Below, one piece after another: positions 21,856-34,200 of a stretch of 64,000 bases of DNA. The stretch covers positions 5,373,770-5,437,769 of the forward strand of contig OZ025215.1 of NCBI GenBank assembly GCA_964019055.1, written 5' to 3'. The notes under the pieces are model-generated. The model searched no databases and had not been told where the DNA came from. It saw nothing but the letters and a program-made list of their open reading frames with translations. Origin of the DNA: Anthopleura xanthogrammica (lineage: Eukaryota > Cnidaria > Anthozoa > Actiniaria > Actiniidae). Within the stretch, counting starts at the first letter, position 1; the number at the start of each line of letters is the position of its first letter. The translations under genes and the position numbers were made by a program.

Positions 21856-23731
21856 CAGGGGGGGTTGGACACAGCGCGCGAAGCATCACGGTAGTGAAAA
21901 CTGACCAATCAGAACCCTCTATTTCGAGAGAGGGAAAAACAAAAATGGCAGAGAGAACTAAGAAGGCAAGTGCTAAAGTTAGTAGGTTTTATAGCATTTA
22001 TTTGTTTTTTCTTACGATAAAATTTCGTACGATTAAAGTGTATGTTATATTGAAGGTGTCATAGAAGTTTGGCTTCAAAATCTTGCTTATGAGTATTTTT
22101 TATCGTCATTCATTGACGTGTGTTAATTTTGATCTCGAGTCATTTTGTCTAAAACTGCTTGGTTCACACTTCTGTCGTTTACTCTTGAAATATAAGGGAT
22201 CTCGTATTGAAACTATAACAAAATGTAAAGGAGGAAATTACCTTTCATGCGGTATAAGCGCTCCCCAGGGCTCCCCAGTACTTTTTGAGATATAAAGACT
22301 CATATTGAAGCCTTTCTTGAGCTAGCCTTCGTATAGCAGGTAACTCAGTTCTTCCAATATTTGACGAGGAAAATTTTATAGTGTTGTACCACTTTGGTCA
22401 GATAAATGTCGAAATAATATCAGTTTATCATCATGCAAATACAAGATAGGTACAGTACCTAAATTAAGCTTGTCAAGGTGAAATTGGTGAGATAAAAGTT
22501 GACATCTCACTGTTGTCTTTTAACTTTGCATGCACTTGCTGTTCGAAGAGTGAACCTATTCGATGCTCCAAATGGGCGCCTTTTTATTGTTTTTCTTTTT
22601 CTTTTTCTTCATTGTAATTGAAAAAAGTTCTTCTAAAACAATATTTTATTTAAGTTGTTTGCTTTGTGGGGGAAAAAGACCAAAAAAAAGAAAAGTATAT
22701 TATTATTTTAAACAGTGAAATCAGAGGTATTCTACTTCATTACGAGTTGAAAATACTATTTTGCTTTCGAAAAAGGATGGAATTCTATAACTAGTTTTAG
22801 ATGTCGTAAACCAATAAATACTTTAATAATATTCTATTTATACTCTTATATTGAATTTAATTTTGTTGATCATTTTTGTTTTGGGAAAGCTTGATAGTTG
22901 ATTGTTCACATTGGTTAATATGTAGACAGGGCCAAGGTTTTCACGATACTGTTTTTCACTGAACTAACAGACATTTTTATGATCAGAATAGGCGGCTATA
23001 TTTGCTTTTTTTATTGTTTCTATATTATTTAATTTTCACACTTTGCTTTTTAGAGATTTCATGTTTGTTTTGTTTTTCAATAGTTTTTACCTACGATCTG
23101 TGGTGACACTTGCAGGGCTTTCAGAGTCTGCTGCTGAAAATTTGGGTAATTTTACGAACAGGCAAGTAGTTTTCTGATAATTTTTAAACAGAGTTTTCTT
23201 GCCATAAGCAAAAAAATTTTTTTAGTACTTTATTTTCGTGTCACATAAGTTTTAGTTTCTTGACTTCTATCAATCGGCGCTTGCTTGACAACTCAATTAC
23301 GCCGGTATTTTTCTAAAGTTTTGAAATTTCTCATCATATTATTTTAGTCGATTCCTTTAAAAACCTTAGTATAATTTTCCAGCATTCCGTTGCCAAAAGG
23401 ATCAGATCAGATATATTAGGCATCCTAGCAATCATTAGAGCTGAAAGATTTTCGGATGAAAAACTCGGTAGTTTGTAAGACTCGGCTACAAATAATTCGC
23501 TTTATTTAGTTTTGAATTTTATTCAATAAATTCCCAATTTCGTGTATAGTATATAAAATAGCTAATTAACTTCCCGTTTCTCCGTAAACTTTTGATATTC
23601 TTATGTCCTTTGTTTGTTTACATCAAGTTTCAAACCGTCGGGAGCTCTTCACTTCTCGACGTCCAGGAGCAAATGAATTCAAAATAACGTTTTGTCCCTT
23701 GATGCTTCGCGCGCTGTGTCCAACCCCCCTG
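21856..23731. mobile_element. hAT-like non-autonomous DNA transposon, 1876 bp
   Basis: The left end CAGGGGGGGTTGGACACAGC and the right end GCTGTGTCCAACCCCCCTG are inverted copies. The match continues inward through GCGCGAAGCATCA. Identical 8-bp direct repeats AAAACGAA flank the element at 21848-21855 and 23732-23739. An 8-bp duplication plus a CAGGG end is the hAT signature. The interior is AT-rich and has no transposase frame, so it is a deletion derivative. Confidence 0.85.
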
Positions 23732-23739
23732 AAAACGAA

Positions 23740-24349
23740 AGTATAAGTAGTAAAAACTATTCATAACAATATGTTTAAAAAAATGTGATACTGGGCATAA
23801 AATTAATATTATTTCAATAAATACAAAATACACGTACAAAGGTGTTTTAGATATGAAATGTATAGTTGAATGGTGAAATATTTCTTCATTTGAGTGTTGC
23901 TTCTTTAAGTTATAAAGGTTTATACTTTCAATATGTTAATGACTATGACGTCTACCCAGGCTTCATTAAATATACAAAATTGGTTCACACAAACATCATT
24001 TAAAAAGCATCATCATTATACTCATGGTTTCCACCTTAGTTCTCGAAGAATTAATGAAAAAATACCACTTGTATTTGATGAAAATGTCTCTCGTGCTACG
24101 GCTCGTGGATATTACGCCATTTCTATTTTAAAAATACGGTGGTATTTTTGAATCCACGCGATTCAAATTTATTCCAAATTGCACTCAAAACATATGATTT
24201 CTAAAAGATATACTAGCTCAGAAGAGCTGACTAAACTATTATATTTTGTGGACTTAATCATTCCTTTTTTGGTAATAAAACAAGCCGAAAAACAAATAAC
24301 GGGCAGGTTCTGATATTGAATGGCGTGGGTGATTAAAGCGTTCTGGCAC
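23740..24349. other. Intergenic, nothing recognised
   Basis: AT-rich, with short non-coding frames only. Confidence 0.35.
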
Positions 24350-24980
24350 AGAGCCCTTGCAGACATTACATCATTTATTTCAGGGAAAATTAAATTGATT
24401 ACTTGCACTGGCAGAACTCTCTTTGGATGAGAGGGTAACTGTATAATAAAAAAAACATGCTGGTAACGAAATATTGGTAGTCTGATAAAGATTGAGATGG
24501 GTCACTACGTTCGGTTACATGCAGAGCGTTGCAGATATTACATCATTTATTTATTTCAGGGAAAATTAAATTGATTACTTGCACTGGCAGAACTCTCTTT
24601 GGATGAGAGGGTAACTGTATAATAAAAAAAACATGCTGGTAACGAAATATTGGTAGTCTGATAAAGATTGAGATGGGTCACTACGTTCGGTTACATGCAG
24701 AGCGTTGCAGATATTACATCATTTATTTATTTCAGGGAAAATTAAATTGATTACTTGCACTGGCAGAACTCTTTTTAAATGAAAGGGTAACTGTATGATA
24801 AAAAAACATGCTGATAAGGAAATATTGGTAGTCTGATATAGTGAGATGGGTCACTATAACGTTCGGTTACAGAGCGTTGCAGATATTACATCCTGATCAT
24901 TGTTGTTGTTTTTTTATCAGGGAAGATTAAATTAATTACTTGCATTGGCAGAACTCTTTTTTGAAAATGAAAGGTTAACT
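24350..24980. repeat. 178-bp tandem repeat, about 3.5 copies
   Basis: The unit contains GCAGATATTACATCATTTAT, then GATTACTTGCACTGGCAGAA, GGTAACTGTATAATAAAAAA and GAGATGGGTCACTACGTTCG. Copies begin near 24358, 24530, 24708 and 24880. Copies 2 and 3 are almost identical; the outer copies are diverged. Confidence 0.85.
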
Positions 24981-26161
24981 GTTATATCAGCTTCTAGGTA
25001 TAATCTTACTGGAGGTAGGGAAACCCCCCAATCTATGATCTATGATTGACGTCAGTGCTGACGTCTTTCGTCTGAGTTAATATTTCTGGGTTCAATAATC
25101 AAAACCATACCTGGGGACTAGGGATTCTTCAATAGTACAGCCTGATTGACATGATGATTGTTATTGTAGTTTTAGAAAGTTAAATTATGAATAAATATAG
25201 GTGGATGATATTTTGCAGCTGATTGTGCCGCTTGCATTTCGCTTGCATAGTCAGACGGATCAGTGAGTCTAATTGAATTACGTATTGAACAGTTTTTATT
25301 TCCGCCAGGGGAAGGGTTGATACCTGTAGGTTTGTTAAGCCGATTTCAATTTACATTTGTAACCTTACAGCTGTAAAATAAGTTATATCCAAAGCTGTTA
25401 TCCTTGAACAAACGGTCTGCTAATGTCTTTGGACCAGCTGATTCTTTCTCTGCATTAGTGCTATCTTGTAAACCCACACCCCCCCCCCCCCCCCCCCCCA
25501 GTGATGCGTCTAGATCTGCAGCCTTGTTTACGGTATATTTTACATTTATCGTATAAATGCTTACTTAGCACAATTATGTCATATTTAAAAGTATCTTTAA
25601 TCTTCGTATTTGCTGTTTTAGCAAAAATTCCATCGTACGTTGGGAGAAACCCGTCTGTTGGAAAATATGTGACTTGGACAGCGGACACATAGATAGTGGA
25701 CAGAGAAAGATTTTCAATAAATTTAAATTTCAAGAGTTAAATCCCTTATTGTTGAGAATTGTTAAGTTCAGGTGCTTCGGGTTTTCTATTATTTTTCCCA
25801 GGTAGACGCTCCTTGTCCTTAACTAGATGGTTTATAAACTTATTTTGCCACCCGTCTATCCACTTGCGGCTTTCCGCTTCTACATTATAATCCAAATATC
25901 AAAGTAACCTTTGAAGATGACAGTTAATTCCGGTTTTAAACATGTCATCAATTATAGACGTCAGACTGATATTTTAATTTCAGGGACTATTATATATATA
26001 TATATATATTTTTTTTTTAGGGAAACCCCATAATAGGATATTTTAGGGGATTACCCTTAAGATTACAGAGGCTAATGATAAAACGCCATCAACCACAGTG
26101 CAAACAATTTAGACTTCACAAACCTCTAACTGGGAACACACATATATGACTCAGTAGCGAG
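24981..26161. other. Intergenic, upstream of gene B
   Basis: Includes a C run of about 23 at 25478-25499 and a (TA)n stretch near 25990. No supported ORF. The gene B promoter is expected in the right half, but no confident TATA or CCAAT arrangement was identified. Confidence 0.35.
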
Positions 26162-27636
26162 ATGCCTGCAAACATCATCCCAGGTTTGTACCAATATATT
26201 AAACTATCTCAGTTAATCTGCATTTACATTACGCTGTTGATTCATATTAGTTCTTTTTTGTTTGATGTTGCTTGAGTCCCTTAATTTATAGCAGTGCGAA
26301 TCTCGTTAGCACAGTGTTTGGTTGGTGATCGGGTTCAATCTTAGATCAAGCTAATACCAATAGTCAAACACCGAGTTAGTCAGTTTAACAGTGCGAATCA
26401 AATAACCGTGGGCACCCAAAAATAATTCAGAAAGCGTTTATTGCTCGTTGAACAATCTGAAATGACTTTCAAACTACACGAAGTTTATCTGACTACAAAT
26501 GAGTCGAAATTCTTCCAATAAAAGATTTGCTTTAGATTGTTCATCGAACAATAAACAATTTCTGAAATATTTCTGGTTGCCCACGGTTTTTCGATTCGCA
26601 CTGTAACTAATATAGTTTTACTTAACATAGTTTGCCGGAACTAAAAGAGTTTTCAGTAATTAAACAGTCAGAACTTGCAGAACAGCTGTTAGTGGCGGTA
26701 TGATTTTTCGGTTGGTCAAGTAAATTTGGTTTGCTGTGTTATTTATCAAAACTAGCTATTTTGCAAATTTGATTTATTTAGGATCACAGACGTCAAAGCT
26801 AAGAATGTCTACAAATATTTTAGCCTGAGTAGCAGAATACTTTTAAGCAACAAAAAAAGCAAAATAGTTGTGTTTTTTTGAGGGGTGATAAGTGTCATTT
26901 TATATAACGAAATTCACAAGCCAAAAATTTCTCGAACGATTTTGATTTCTCTTGTTTTGATAACTATTTGATTGGCCTTCAAGTCATGGGATTTTTCCCC
27001 CTAAGCAGCTAAACGTCTTCCTGTTTGTCTTTGAAGGGGCAGCCGTGCATAACGGCATTGACCCGGCTGAGACAACTAAGGTTATCATGACTGATGGACT
27101 CTTGAAAATCCATTCTTACCCTGGAACAAATATATTACATTTACATCAAAACTATAATAATAAGAGATTCTGTTCTCCGTCCCCTCCTGCGTGACTTGGT
27201 TGTGACAAATTTTGGCCCGGGGTAAACATATGACTCTAACTTGTATTCTAGTGAGTTGATGTCCGTGTATTGTAATATTAATGCTATATTCTTTCAAAAA
27301 GAAGACGAAGCGAATGAAGAAGACTTGTATGAAGAAATCCATCCTGGTCGGCCACAAGGTAGGCTACATGTCAATCTTATAGAGCTTTTAAGTGTGACGT
27401 CAATCATATAGAAAAACGACTTCCGGGTCCAAAACAAAAAGCAGTTTTAAAAAGACTTATGAGATGATTTGTTGTCCAAAGTTCTAATTATTTCAAGTGG
27501 AAGTTAAATCATTGAGTACGTTTTTCGCTTTATTTTACAGCAGCTTAATTTGGAGGGTAAAGCAATAGGTTCCAATTCAGTCTCAAGAGTTTGAAATTCT
27601 TTTGCTTGATTATGGGATAGCCTGCAAGGTGTTACA

Positions 27637-27682
<46 letters not shown>

Positions 27683-28176
27683 TATTAATTTCTTTAAAAA
27701 GATAAATAATAATATTGATGATGTACTGCCATTAATTAATCTATTTATTATTAAATCATTATTAATTTATTATCAATTAATTTTATTTTATTTATTTGTT
27801 TGTTCGTTTGTTTGTTTGTTTATTTATCAATTTATGAATTTAATAATGATAATAATGATTATATAATATAATAATAATAAGGATGATGACAATCAATAAT
27901 GATAATGATGATGATGATGGTGGTGGTGATAATAGGGATAATAATAATAATAATAACAATAATAATAATAATAACAACAATAATAACAATAATAATAATA
28001 ACAATAATAATAATCATAATAATTGAAAATAAGTCTATTTAGGGTTTCCACTTGTATGATATTTATTAACATCACTGGAGGATGCCATCATCATCATTCA
28101 ACGCCGAAAGATACTCACTTGATGTCTAACACACATGAAGACCTTAAAAGTACAAAAGATAACATTATTATTAATG

Positions 28177-28232
<56 letters not shown>

Positions 28233-31200
28233 AATAAATAAATATTTTAAACATATCAATTCGGTTTTAACAGGAAAACAAGAAGATGCGGCGTACGGAG
28301 TAAATGAAAGCTATGTAAACATGGGAACGGTCCCTGGACGAGGTAATTGCACGGTTCATAAAACACATATAGTCATTTGTAGACTGAAATGAACAAAAAT
28401 CCAATTTTTCTGAAGTTTTTACTGAGACATTTTTAATTTCATTTTTTCCCCAGAAGATGCCGGCAATTTATACCAGAATGACCCTCCCATATACCAGAAC
28501 ATAAACCAAAAAAAGAAGAATCGCAAGTCAGTTTTTGGAAAAGTTGTTTTTTCAGCGACAGGGAGCAGTGTTGAAGGACAGTGGAATCCTTCATATCAGA
28601 AAGGGATTTCAGCCTATCCTCAAGGTATATGTATATCGATGTTAGTTAACTAGATCGAAGATGCGACCGTTCGGAATATAGATTATATCAACTAATGCTG
28701 TTTTCCTGTTAATTTTCTAGACACGAAGACCACACTGGAAGAATTTATCAATAATTATGAAGAATATTTGTCACATATTGGCAATAATCCAGCAGATGAA
28801 AATAATTCCGAATGCATGCAGTTCTTGCTTCATAAGGTTTTTCCATATCTAAAAAGCAAGCTTGCAAAGACTGGAATAACTACAGACATTCTCAATATTC
28901 TTGTGAGACTCTCCTGTTGCAAGAAGTGTTCTCTGGTAACCCGTCACGCTCTTTACATGATACTGGACATATTATCAGAAACAAGCTACGACTCAGGTGG
29001 AATCTTTAGCGACTTCGTTGTGAAATGTGAATCAGATCTAAGAGACTCTATTCTTGGTCAAGCTCAAGGAGAGAACGCTGTAATTGATCATGAAATCGCG
29101 GAAGATCAGGGCCTGAGAGTTTTCGTTTATAGCCGCGTTGTGATGATTTTTTATGTGAATATTGTGCAAGGGCTGATTCCACTAGCTACTTTGGATAAGA
29201 ACGATAATTACGATGATCTTGTTCAAAAACTAACCCGCTTGCAGCAACAATGTGTGTTCGAGAAAAAGGAGTGGCCACGTTATGCAGTACGCTGCATCAA
29301 AGAAATACAGACAAGGCTGAAGACGAAAGAAAAAAAGCAGAATGATGCAAGGAAAGACTTTTTGATCTGGTAAGTTGGATATTTGCTTTATTTAGTTTCT
29401 TCCTTTTAATCTTCGTTCCGTGCCTGCATCCACCCACCCAAACATCCACTCACCAACCCAAACATCCACCCACCCACCCACCCATCGATCCACCCACCCA
29501 CCTATCCATTCACCACTCATCCATTCACCCACCCATCCATCCATCCATCCATCAACCCACCAACCCAAACATCCACTCAGCCATTCATCCATCCATTCAT
29601 CCGTTCATCAATCCGTTCAGGTTTCTTATTAATCACTTTTTTCCTTTACAAAAGGGTACAGGACTTCAACAGAACAGGGGAGGAAAACAAAAGCAAACGA
29701 AATAAGAATGTCGAAGATTTTCTATTCAAGATTAGAGGACATAGAAAAACCTGGTTTGATTTTCACAACGTAGTGTTATGTCTGGGTTCACAGGTAATTA
29801 ATGTTTCAAAATGAACACTGGTATAAACAATACTAAAATAAACACACTAACACTAGATTAGACTAGTCAGTTTTTCCGGCTTTTCCTCTCTCCCCTCAAA
29901 CCAACCCTAACTAATTCAAACTGGTCAAAGCTGATATCCAGGATCATACATGGACTGTATAGTGGCTGCCAGAGGCACCTTCACATGCTTTCAGTTCGAC
30001 CCCGTTGAGCTGCGCCACTGCCTTATTTGCGGTGGTGATTAGCGATAACATCAGTTATTATTTAGAGTAGATCCCAGCAATAAACGACAGGAACTGATTT
30101 TAATTTATTTTGTATTCACTTAGATAAGAGATAGGCCAAGGAATATGGAAATTTTGCGCGCTCTTGTTGAGCTTTACTTGAAGTATCAATCCGATTTTGC
30201 CCGTAAATGGTCAAGTGAAGGGGAGTGGCAAACTGGTCTTGTTTTGGGCAGTGTGTTGGAAGGCATTGTCAATCACAACCCAGATAAAGGTATGGTGAAA
30301 AACGATTAGAATCAATATTGCATCAAATGTCCAATGAATTGCAACTATCCGTCAAACCAACCAACAAACCAATCAACATCAACCATCCATCCAATCAACC
30401 AACCAACCAACCAACCAACATCCATCCAACCAACCAACCAACCAAACAACCAACCAACCAACCAACCAACCAAACAACCAACCAACCAACAAACCAATCA
30501 ACAAACCATCCATCCATCCAACCAAACAACCATCCATCCAACCAACCAACCAACCAACCAACCATCCTTCCATTCAACCAACCAACCAACCAACCAACCA
30601 AACAACCAACCAACCAACCAACCAACCAACCATCAAACATCCATCCAACCAACCAACCAACCAACCATCCAACACAATGTTAACTTCCATCCTTATATAT
30701 TATAGATACGCGTACTGAAGCCTGTCTGTGCCTCGTTTACTACTTCGAAAACCTGAGCAAGAGAAACTCACTTGAAAAGTTGTGGGCACGTGAAAGCTTG
30801 CAACGCTGTCTTTATGGACCAGTTGTAAACCTTCGTCCAGTTATGCTTAATCAATTGGGAATGAAAGGAGATGAAACAAACAAAGACGAACAGCTTCCCA
30901 TCACTCTTTCCATGGACCACTTGCAGCAGGTTTACAAGAAACAACTTCCCAAGAGTTCAATTGATTTGATTGGTATAATCAATAATAAGGGGCACTTTTC
31001 AGCAACCTTTCGTGGGGAAAATGCGACTATCAAAATACCAGTATCGTCTAAAGGTTAGTATTAGTGCAGCGATGTTGCATTTATTGACAAAGAATTTTTA
31101 GAGAAATTGCGATGGTAATCAGAGTAGGTATATTCTTAGACTACCTACCCATTCCTTTTTCCATTGAACGTAGCTATAGACAGGGACCGCGGAGCACCCT

Positions 31201-34200
31201 AAAAAGTTGCGGGGGGGGGGGGGGGGGGGGGCTATATAAGAGACTAGTATGGGAAAAAGGGGGGCTAAGATTGGAAAATGTAAGAGACTAGTATGGAAAA
31301 AAACCCCGGCTCCGCGGTGCCTGATACGTAGCTATTTCAGGTGCTTGGCACAGTATGTTTATTGATTTTGGTTTATCATAAAACGAGCAAATGTCATAAA
31401 AACGGCTTAACTTTTCTTCAGATGACATCTTACGAGAGGAGAAAAAGGCCCCAACCAGAGTCCACAACCAACTCGTGATAGAAGCTTACACCCTAAGACG
31501 TCTGAATTCCAAGCCACACCCTAACATACTGAGGGTTTTTGCCTACGATACCTCGGCTCAGCCATATCACCTCATCACAGAACGGGTTGCTAAAGGTTCA
31601 CTCTTGCAATTCTTGCAGAAATCAAGGTTTGTATACACAGAAGTTCTCACTCTTATCAAAAAATAAGACACTATAGCTTACCACTCCATACAGAGAAACT
31701 CTACATACTTGTATTTATCCCACCCCATAGAAAATACAGCCAATCAGAAAGCAGGAAAGCCGTTGTATATTCGTCGGTATTTCACTCTTCCTTCCCATCA
31801 TGCACTGCACGTTTAATCTACACATTTGTATTTCTATGGTGTGGGATAAAATGGTTATACAATGGTTTCTCGTGGCATACCGTGGATATCCCACTCGTCA
31901 CTTGTATTTTCTTTGTATACACACTCGCCTAAAGGCTCCTGTGTATACTAGAAACTACAAGTGACTCGTGGGATATTCCACAGTATGCCACTCGAAACCA
32001 TTGTATAACTAGTATGTAGGAGTGAGTTCCATCCTATTCTTGTGTTGCATAAGAATCCGAAAGAAAACTAGATGGTAGCCTTACTTTACCTAACTTGTTT
32101 AGCAGCGAAAGCTAGTAATGAAATTGAAATATCCCTGGAAGGTCAGCTTAGTACTGATTGGTAAAATGATGAACACCGGGAAGTTTGATGTAGCATTCAG
32201 TTTCTCTAATATGTCATTCTTATAATAAATTCTTTAACAGATCGGATTTGAACCACATGCCAAGTCCATCAGAACTAACTAAAATGATGGTTGGTGTCAT
32301 GGATGCTGTAATCTACCTAAACGAACACCATCTTGTACATCTTGCAATAATGGCCGCCAACGTGCTGGTTGCCCAGGATCACGTCTGTAAATTGACTGGT
32401 TTCCAGTTTACAAGAGAAATGACGAAACAGGTATTTAAAAGTTTGAGTCGTCTATTGTCTGTTTTAAATTACCTTCTGAAAGTTGGTATTCTTAATCCTT
32501 CTGAAAGTTGTTTTTGGGACTATGCAGGTTAGATCAGAGGGTGCATGGTACTTCGCAACCAGTGCTAGCTACAGTAGCTATTTCATTGACATTGGGCTCG
32601 GCAGGGACATCCGGCCGGTCAGAAATGAGAAGGCATTAGGCGCAAACTACTCAGACTTCATTAGAGTATAATTGTTATGATCTTTTGCAGGCCAATGGCA
32701 GATATGAGTACGTATCTCTTCTGGATGAAACGGCAACTCGGCACGCGGCCCCTGAGTGTTTCACTTCGGGACAGTTCTCAGAGAAGTCTGTTTCCTGGGC
32801 CATTGGGGTGATGCTGTTTGAAATGCACACCTACGGCGTGTCCCCCTACAATCAATACAGCACTCAAGAAGCCGACCAAATCCGGAACCATGTAAGAATG
32901 ATCATCATTTGAAAATGCTAGTTATTCTTCTTACACGAATTTCACTGATTACGCTTGCTTTCGTTACAGGTCATAGGCGGAGGAAAGTTGAAGATGGAGG
33001 ACTGCATCCGTAAAAAAGTTAGTGACCTTATCGAAAAGTGCCTTCAGCATGAGAGAGAGAAAAGACCCGATCTTATGCAGCTAAAGATGGAATTGGAGAG
33101 GATTTATGAGCAGTTTATACATGAAGGTAATTTAAAATATTGGTTTCATCATCTTTGTTTATTTCATACTATACTCACCAAGGATATTCGGCTTTATTCT
33201 TTTGTTCGCAGACAACGACTGTCCAGATGCAAGTTATCCGTCTCTTACAAATGTAGACATAGCCCAGACGAAGGACGCGGTTAGTTTATTTACCTTTATT
33301 AGTATTCTTTTTTATTTAAGGATGAATTTGAAAGAGGCTTTGCTAAAGACTAAACCAATAGCATAAATCCAAAACTTAAGTTTTGTAATGTATAAGCCTG
33401 GTTCAGTTTTAGTTCAAAGTCTAAGATTTGGATTAGTTAATAAGAGGCAGCGTGTCCTCACATCCAGCCTTTTAGGTGGATGCATGTCGACTAACGTTTC
33501 TTACAGTTACTCCATGCATTAAGCAATTGACCTAGTGTTCTTGTGATTCATTTAATAATGGATGCCTTTGAATACACAGATGAACACCAGCAGTGCACTT
33601 GAAGACCGCGACAAAGAAAAGAATATAGGATTCTTCGGATCTCCAACAAGATCTCATGATATACCAATGATTCGTCTTTTTAAAGGGGTAAGAAAGCATA
33701 ACAGATCTGCTATATATAGTCACTTCGATTTGTAGGGACCCTCTATTTGATGATAAGTCATTAGAACTTTATTAAACTGAATTATTTCATGCATTTATAG
33801 GTACGAAATATCAGAGAACTTGTTCTGAAGACAAAACAGGCGGAATTAGAAATGTTGAAGAAGCTAAAGCACAAGAACATTGTTACCATTGTTTCGCTCT
33901 CCACTCATGATACACGTTATACCGCACTGGTGAGTCTTATAGTTCTACTCCTACGAAAGTAACCCACTTTCGATATTCTGGTTGAGCGATCAAGTACCAA
34001 GCTATTCAAGACGAGGCTCCGGGGAGATGAAGTATTCTATTTCACCGGAACCTCGCGCCTAATTGAATTCAATTGCTTTGCGCATGCAGTGCGTGATCGC
34101 TCAACCAGAATATCGAAAGTGGGCCGCTATCTTGACTTAGTTAAAGGGCAGTGTGTCGCATACTTAAACATTAACCTCAGGCTAGGGTGACTGGTGGTAA

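Larger units (their letters stand above)
30706..33126 (+). other. Gene B kinase-like domain 1 coding block
   Basis: Five exons (30706-31053, 31422-31626, 32241-32430, 32691-32891, 32970-33126). Beta-3 keeps the lysine as ATIK (K534) and helix C keeps a Glu in [10 protein letters not shown] (E561). The catalytic loop reads HLAIMAAN: the Asp is Ala (A644) but Asn (N649) stays. DFG is GFQ. AAPECF is an intact APE motif, and helix F reads [13 protein letters not shown]. It might bind nucleotide but should not transfer phosphate. The homologous region of gene A (9262-10199) is one exon. Confidence 0.78.

Noticed and set aside
27037..27080. Extra gene B exon after a plausible acceptor (GTCTTTGAAG)
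   Set aside because: It would end in phase 0 before GTTATC, while the next exon (27302) must be entered in phase 1; the frames do not join.
30318..30705. Asn/Pro/Thr/Gln-rich sense and Trp/Leu/Gly-rich antisense ORFs
   Set aside because: Simple CCAA repeat between two supported gene B exons.
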